This document shows positions 6,024 through 9,140 of a DNA stretch of 9,140 nt, one piece after another. The notes beneath the pieces are model-generated. The model ran no database searches. It saw nothing but the letters and a program-made list of their open reading frames with translations, and was not told the origin of the DNA. The translations under genes were made by a program, and so were the position numbers. Where the stretch lies: positions 1 through 9,140 of the forward strand of contig DASSIM010000125.1 of NCBI GenBank assembly GCA_035691865.1, written 5' to 3'. Numbering within the stretch: the first letter of the stretch is position 1; each line of letters begins with the position of its first letter. Source of the DNA: Nitrosopolaris sp035691865 (GTDB taxonomy: Archaea; Thermoproteota; Nitrososphaeria; Nitrososphaerales; Nitrososphaeraceae).

Positions 6024-6175
6024 TTCTGCAAAATTTGGTCTGAAACCCATTAGCAATACCACCGGCTTATTGCTATACCGCTGCTACCTCCGTTGTGGCT
6101 TTCGACACCATTTCCTCCATTAGCAACGGAACCAGTTCCTATTGCGGCTCCACCTACGCCTCTAGCACCACCATT
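5995..6175 (-). pseudogene. Glycine-rich protein remnant with a frameshift
   Basis: On the minus strand, 6175-6050 reads a Gly/Ala/Asn/Ser-rich segment: NGGARGVGGAAIGTGSVANG, then GNGVESHNGGSSGIAIS. The frame then leaves sense and stops at 6052-6050. Shifting frame near 6064 restores the pattern, with AGGIANGFQTKF running to TGA 5997-5995. The composition matches glycine-rich low-complexity tails or repeats of exported archaeal proteins. No start is visible; upstream the frame is open but not Gly-rich. This is a fragment, with the frameshift supported by continuation of the same composition. The Pro-rich plus-strand reading of this stretch is its antisense shadow. Confidence 0.4.
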
Positions 6176-6185
6176 GATATGCCAA

Positions 6186-6361
6186 ACTGTCGAAAAAACA
6201 GACAGACCGACTGAGGTATGGCAATTCGTGCGAACCAGGCAAGGAAGAAATAGAGGTTTGCTAGCATCCTATGATAAGAAATCCCATCATCATTCTTTTC
6301 AAAAGATATTGAAAAGATACCCACAAGGAGTACTATTTACTTATTATATTTATGCTGGCAG
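6186..6361 (+). mobile_element. Possible IS1-type transposase shred
   Basis: The plus-strand frame here reads TVEKTDRPTEVWQFVRTRQG, then RNRGLLASYDKKSHHHSFQK, then ILKRYPQGVLFTYYIYAG. The arrangement E-x-W-x-F-V followed by Y-D and by a F-x-x-x-L-x-x-x-P...T-x-x-Y block resembles the catalytic core of IS1-family transposases. The expected first Asp (before E) and the Asp after T are not there, and about 30 residues between them are missing. No terminal inverted repeats or target duplication were found. If real, this is an inactive fragment. It may equally be a chance open frame. Confidence 0.22.
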
Positions 6362-6496
6362 GCTAAGTGTTGCATCAGGACCAACGCTTGGTCCGAGTAT
6401 ATTCTTTATGGTTATCTCTGCTTCTGACAAATCCAATCTGTCAGTGCCAAATAAATATCTGATAATGGCAAATTCAGGTAGATTGTATATTTCTGT
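6350..6496 (-). pseudogene. Coding-like in-frame tail directly after the USP stop
   Basis: After the universal stress protein's TGA (6499-6497), the same minus-strand frame continues for 48 codons to TAA 6352-6350. It reads TEIYNLPEFAIIRYLFGTDR, then LDLSEAEITIKNILGPSVGP, then DATLSLPA. This is highly protein-like (acid/base balance, Gly-Pro turns). The USP itself ends normally at CPVLVVK, so this is unlikely to be a lost piece of the USP. More likely it is the C-terminal fragment of another gene that lost its front. No start codon is seen except an internal TTG, and the ATG overlapping the USP stop is in another frame. Family not recognised. Confidence 0.4.
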
Positions 6497-6985
6497 TCAT
6501 TTTACAACTAGCACAGGACAATGAGCATAAGTTATTACACCAGAGGCGGTACTTCCGAGCAATAATTTATTGAATCCTGATAGTCCTCTTGAACCTATTA
6601 CTATTAGATCAACACCTTCATGTTCAGCATAATCTACTACTGCTCCCACTACCGATCTAGAATTAACAGTAATTTCTCTTCTTAATTTAATGTTGTTTTC
6701 ATCGGCTTCTTCTTGGACTTTATCGAACCATCTTTGAGCCTTCTTCTTAGCATCTTCTATAATTCCGTCAATAGAATTTTGATTGATAGATCCACCGAAT
6801 GAATACGTAGAATATACATGTTTAATTTCTGAATGAATAACATGTAATGCGATCAACTCAGCATTATTATTCTCTCCTTTTCTTCTAGCTACTGCAATAG
6901 CATAATCTCCTGCCTTCATAGATGGCTCTGAGCCGTCTATTGGAAGTAATATTCTAGCAAATTCTTTATTCTTTGTTTTGGACAT
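6497..6985 (-). CDS. Universal stress protein (UspA family), ATP-binding type
   Basis: A 162-residue protein with one complete Usp domain, the usual family length. Motifs: beta-1 ILLPIDGSEPS with Asp17; ALHVIH at 46-51; a helical middle with lysine- and glutamate-rich stretches; DLIVIGSRG at 126-134; and the nucleotide-binding loop G-x2-G-x9-G-S (G131, G134, G144, S145), ending HCPVLVVK. This loop marks the ATP-binding subgroup, cytoplasmic dimers that act in stress or energy sensing. ATG 6985-6983 has no Shine-Dalgarno but a TATA-like tract 26-33 nt upstream, so it is probably leaderless. Divergent from it lies a broken CBS-domain gene, also an adenylate-sensing family. A coding-like tail follows its stop. 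Confidence 0.9.
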   Translation of the reverse strand: MSKTKNKEFARILLPIDGSEPSMKAGDYAIAVARRKGENNNAELIALHVIHSEIKHVYSTYSFGGSINQNSIDGIIEDAKKKAQRWFDKVQEEADENNIKLRREITVNSRSVVGAVVDYAEHEGVDLIVIGSRGLSGFNKLLLGSTASGVITYAHCPVLVVK

Positions 6986-7010
6986 ACAGGAATCTCATTA
7001 CTAACGGAGA

Positions 7011-7018
7011 TTTAAAAA
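7011..7018 (-). promoter_or_regulatory. TATA-like box for the USP gene
   Basis: Minus-strand TTTTTAAA is centred about 29 nt before the USP ATG. There is no ribosome site in the gap, which fits a leaderless transcript. Confidence 0.45.
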
Positions 7019-7131
7019 GTTTGAATGCGGTGCAATACACAATATTCCGATGAATAATATAGCATTATGATCATCAGCAATGTCAGGGAAATCATAAGCG
7101 TAGTATAGGAAGTATCTGGGTATCTTGTTTT

Positions 7132-7430
7132 ATGACTAGAGATGTAACCACGAAGACCAAAATATTGCAGCATCGTGTACAATAATGCATGAAAATAATA
7201 TCGGAAGCGTAGTTATCGTTAATATGAACGGCGCTAATTCTCAAGAACCAATATGCATAATCACAGATAAGGACATATTCAGAGCAAAAATGAATAATCA
7301 ATATCTTATAACTAGTTTACCAAGTAATAAATTGCTAGAAGAACATAAATCAGTATATGACCAATTTGGCCAAAATTGGTTTGGGGTCATAAGCGTTAAG
7401 GAGCTGAGGCTCGCAAAAATGGTTAGTTAG
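7132..7430 (+). pseudogene. Frameshifted CBS-domain protein
   Basis: Two overlapping frames together spell a CBS domain. The first, from ATG 7132, gives VSCFMTRDVTT (counting four codons before the ATG), the typical opening V-x-x-[FV]-M-T-x-D-V, and ends at TAA 7183-7185. The second frame, open from 7140 to TAG 7428-7430, gives IAASCTIMHENNIGSVVIVN, then SQEPICIITDKDIFRA, the rest of the domain: A...M..NNIGSVVV and GIITDKDI. The join lies around 7150-7165 and needs a one-base indel. CBS domains normally come in pairs and bind adenosine nucleotides; here the second is unrecognisable after residue 35 of the second frame. It is either a pseudogene or a sequencing error. The start at ATG 7185 that a gene finder would choose lies inside the domain. 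Confidence 0.65.
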
Positions 7431-7522
7431 TGGTATGAAGTCTCATTTAGGAATGCTCTGAATTCGGAAATATGAGCTTTGATACTATTCCTCTGATCTC
7501 ATTTGTGTTAATGTCAGCTGGT

Positions 7523-7816
7523 TCAAGACTGCCTTTCACGGATTATGAACTTATTGATAACACAATGTATAACACATGATGGTTTTTCAAATTCTATTTC
7601 CTGTTGCATCCCTTTATTAGCCATCGTTGCAATCTCTAAGAAAGATTTGATTGCACGCTTTCTTTTCAATCCTCCATCTATATTACTATCATGGATTAGA
7701 GCATCATCTTCAAAAAGGTTTAGCAATCTATTGATGTTCTTATCCTTGTGTATAAAGTACTCCTACACTCTACTCTTATTAACAAGCAATGGTGTATAGA
7801 TTGAATTATGTTTCAT
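7523..7816 (-). pseudogene. SnoaL/NTF2-like protein, interrupted by TAG and C-terminally truncated
   Basis: From ATG 7816-7814 the minus-strand frame reads MKHNSIYTPLLVNKSRV, hits TAG at codon 18 (7765-7763), and continues EYFIHKDKNINRLLNLFEDD, ALIHDSNIDGGLKRKRAIKS, FLEIATMANKGMQQEIEFEK to TGA 7525-7523. The pattern YF..K......L..LF.DDA.IHD......G...I..F is the N-terminal half of SnoaL-like (NTF2 fold) small proteins. These form a cone-shaped pocket and act as cyclases, isomerases or small-ligand binders. The second half (the beta-sheet that closes the pocket) is missing; after EFEKPS the sequence no longer fits. A coding-like end in another frame (KAVLNQLTLTQMRSEE) hints at a frameshift as well. 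Intact relatives are about 110-130 residues. Confidence 0.55.
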
Positions 7817-7834
7817 GCTGATTATACCTATCGC

Positions 7835-7855
7835 ATGAGTTTCACTCAAACTCAT
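7835..7855. repeat. Perfect 8-bp hairpin / palindrome
   Basis: ATGAGTTT (7835-7842), loop CACTC, AAACTCAT (7848-7855). It lies 19-39 bp upstream of the decayed SnoaL-like gene's ATG and about 70 bp beyond the stop of the 7923-8555 gene. There is no T-run after it on the minus strand, so it looks more like an operator for the downstream gene than a terminator. The role is inferred from position only. Confidence 0.5.
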
Positions 7856-7922
7856 AACACAAAGGTGTATCAATAACTAGGATGTCTGCAGTGCAAGACT
7901 AATTAACAGTTTGATCGTATAT

Positions 7923-8555
7923 CTAGAGAATAACTTTAACGATAGTCATGTTTGGGGTAACATTAACTTCAGCTTTAACTTTGGCCAAATTTTCAAATAT
8001 CAATTCTAACAGCTCCTTTGTAAAGAGTGACCAATTCTCACCTAGTTCATGCTGTATTACAAATACATGCTTCCTTCCACCTTCTATCCTGTGGTCCGAG
8101 TTTATGCCTGACACTTTCATGTACTCATGTAATACCGATAGTACTGTCCAGAGATTATATTGCTTTTTCATAAACAATACAGCATCCTTCATAATAGCAA
8201 ATGCAACTTCAGCAGCTTGTTTTATTATCCGATCCCTAAAAGGTCCAATATCTTGTTCTTTTATTCCATACTCCCCAGCCATATCTATTGCTTTATTAAT
8301 TAGAGAGGTTAGCATTGCTTTGGGTACGGGCATCATGCCAATTCTGTTTTCGTAACTGTCCCAATCAGAATATCTTTTCAGGGCCTGGTTCACCAAAACA
8401 TTGAGCGAGATCTGATTTTGATCGGCTTCACGCTGTAGTTCGTCTATTGTATGAGAATCTAGTCTGAAAGTAATGCTTCGGCTTTTCTTGGGGTCACTTG
8501 AATTTTCTTCCTGTTGATTTGATTTTTTGATATCAACAACGAATTCATCTTGCAA
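7923..8555 (-). CDS. Ribbon-helix-helix-headed protein, probable DNA-binding or sensor protein
   Basis: A 210-residue protein. Residues 1-25 are a polar tail. Residues 26-62 match a ribbon-helix-helix unit: strand RSITFRLDS, helix TIDELQREADQN, turn ISLN, helix VLVNQALKRYSDW. Two such units dimerise to bind DNA through the strand. Residues 70-210 form an all-alpha/beta domain with FVIQHELGENWSLFTKELLE near the end and an amphipathic finish (VNVTPNMTIVKVI); it could sense a ligand or mediate oligomerisation, but I cannot name it. Codon use is normal and there are no disruptions, so it is probably functional. The start is uncertain: TTG 8555-8553 is the only candidate in frame, without a Shine-Dalgarno; a TATA-like box lies about 45-52 nt upstream. 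It may regulate nearby genes. Confidence 0.7.
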   Translation of the reverse strand: MQDEFVVDIKKSNQQEENSSDPKKSRSITFRLDSHTIDELQREADQNQISLNVLVNQALKRYSDWDSYENRIGMMPVPKAMLTSLINKAIDMAGEYGIKEQDIGPFRDRIIKQAAEVAFAIMKDAVLFMKKQYNLWTVLSVLHEYMKVSGINSDHRIEGGRKHVFVIQHELGENWSLFTKELLELIFENLAKVKAEVNVTPNMTIVKVIL

Positions 8556-8599
8556 CTTGTTGCTATTGGTGGAAGCGTGGCATTTAGGAGTTGCTATTA

Positions 8600-8607
8600 A
8601 TAAATAT
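8600..8607 (-). promoter_or_regulatory. TATA-like box upstream of the 7923-8555 gene
   Basis: Minus-strand ATATTTAT lies 45-52 nt before the TTG start. It would place transcription start near 8575-8580, giving a leader of about 20-25 nt or a start further upstream than annotated. Confidence 0.35.
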
Positions 8608-8973
8608 CTCTTTTTCTGAACCGGCTCGCAGTTCTTTCGTTCTTGGAGGGGAAAATTTCTTTAGCAGTTGACGAGTGATAGAAAAAGAAGTCAACAAGCC
8701 AGACCTCAGCATCGAAGAAGCAAAGAAGATTGATTTGGGCGAACGGGCGAAACCATCTCGAAAAAACATGTCATAATGCACCTCACTTCTCAGATAATGA
8801 AGAGCCAGGCAGACAAAATACTAAAAGGAACGAAGAAAATAATATAAAAAGTCTATTCGTGCTTTGTACTGGCAAATTACATTCTTATTTGACAGAGAAG
8901 AAAGGATTTAACCATATTTGTTAAACACTTTCAAGTCTAAGTTTTGCGCAAGGGTTTCTGGAGGCAAAATATT
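8608..8973. other. Stretch with only short, uncertain frames
   Basis: No convincing gene. Several short plus-strand frames overlap. 8675-8776 (GTG start, 33 codons) reads charged, coding-like sequence (KEVNKPDLSIEEAKKIDLGE, ending RAKPSRKNMS). Its TAA overlaps an ATG at 8776 that opens a 23-codon lysine-rich frame. A third frame, 8730-8924, ends with LTEKKGFNHIC. Because three frames look equally plausible over the same bases, none is called. No Shine-Dalgarno supports any of them except a weak TTGGAGGGG at 8643-8651. Confidence 0.3.
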
Positions 8974-9114
8974 TTGTTACCTATTAGTATCAACGAAATA
9001 GTGATAACTCGCTTCATCAAAACTGCAACAAAAGAAATTCTTGATCCCGATGTTATGCACATTGAAAAATATTCTAATCGTGTATATATTAAGTTGCAAT
9101 CAATGCCTTGGTGA
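8974..9114 (+). CDS. Possible small protein with a strong Shine-Dalgarno
   Basis: A 46-residue frame starting at TTG 8974, with GGAGG at 8960-8964, 9 nt upstream. This is the best plus-strand ribosome site in the window and is what decides the start. The sequence is coding-like: ISINEIVITRFIKTATKEIL, then DPDVMHIEKYSNRVYIKLQS, ending MPW at TGA 9112-9114. No membrane segment, Cys or known motif. Its 3' end overlaps, tail to tail, the CBS-domain gene that leaves the window. The frame is open upstream to TAA 8938-8940. It could be a small regulator or the broken end of a larger gene. Confidence 0.4.
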   Translation: MLPISINEIVITRFIKTATKEILDPDVMHIEKYSNRVYIKLQSMPW

Positions 9115-9140
9115 TATCCGTCTTTGTAACTATTCCAACT
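9089..9140 (-). CDS. C-terminus of a CBS-domain protein (partial, runs off the right edge)
   Basis: The minus strand from the window edge to TAA 9091-9089 reads VGIVTKTDITKALIAT. G-I-[VI]-T-x-x-D-[IL]-x-x-A is the closing strand and helix of a CBS domain, which binds adenosine ligands. Only 16 residues are visible, so the size, partner domains and start are outside the window. It is the second CBS-type piece in the region after the frameshifted copy at 7132-7430. Confidence 0.6.
   Translation of the reverse strand, partial: VGIVTKTDITKALIAT

Noticed and set aside
1109..6499. Recoding of TAG/TGA (pyrrolysine or selenocysteine) to explain in-frame stops
   Set aside because: TAG, TGA and TAA all occur as interruptions, no insertion element was seen, and these archaea are not known to use either residue. 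Gene decay is simpler.
6093..6524. Plus-strand 143-codon frame with a TTG start
   Set aside because: Its Pro-rich front is the antisense of a Gly-rich remnant and its end is antisense to the USP tail. Only the middle (6186-6361) could be real, as a separate transposase-like shred.
7948..8355. Plus-strand 135-codon frame
   Set aside because: Ser/Ile/Phe-rich antisense of the ribbon-helix-helix gene; no start signals.
8584..8781. Minus-strand 65-codon frame
   Set aside because: No ribosome site. The plus-strand reading of the same bases (8675-8776) has better coding character, though that too is uncertain.

Overview
The window is AT-rich and most likely comes from an ammonia-oxidising archaeon of the Nitrososphaerales (Nitrososphaera / Nitrosocosmicus-like). 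This is an inference. It rests on two exported cupredoxins, a ribbon-helix-helix-headed protein, a universal stress protein, CBS and SnoaL-like fragments and small multi-CXXC proteins. It also rests on archaeal promoter spacing, with TATA-like boxes 24-30 nt before start codons that lack a Shine-Dalgarno site, i.e. leaderless genes. No rRNA, tRNA, CRISPR array or intact insertion sequence was seen.

Layout. From the left: the 3' end of an unidentified frame, then a small exported beta-sandwich protein (213-665, +). Next come minus-strand remnants and a small exported Cys protein whose frame continues past its TAG (783-1549). Then an unrecognised decayed frame (1906-2145), a small membrane protein (2226-2477), a double zinc-ribbon protein (2679-2876) and a membrane-tethered blue-copper protein (2968-3495), all on the minus strand. 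Divergent from the last is a polytopic membrane protein (3689-4321, +), followed by a start-less frame (4318-4838). That frame converges on a second, larger cupredoxin (4821-5693, -), which lacks the usual axial Met.

The stretch 5700-6500 holds only debris: a stop-interrupted frame, a glycine-rich fragment and a possible transposase shred. A universal stress protein follows (6497-6985, -). Then come a frameshifted CBS-domain gene (7132-7430, +), a SnoaL/NTF2-like gene broken by a TAG (7523-7816, -) and an intact ribbon-helix-helix-headed protein (7923-8555, -). The right end has small uncertain frames and the C-terminus of another CBS-domain protein running out of the window.

How it fits together. 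The best functional theme is an extracytoplasmic copper-protein cluster: two cupredoxins around a multi-His membrane protein, with a USP and CBS remnants suggesting stress or nucleotide sensing nearby. The most striking property is how much recognisable coding sequence is interrupted by stops or frameshifts on both strands. This looks like a region of active gene decay among a few maintained genes. All family names come from reading motifs by eye; no database search was run.
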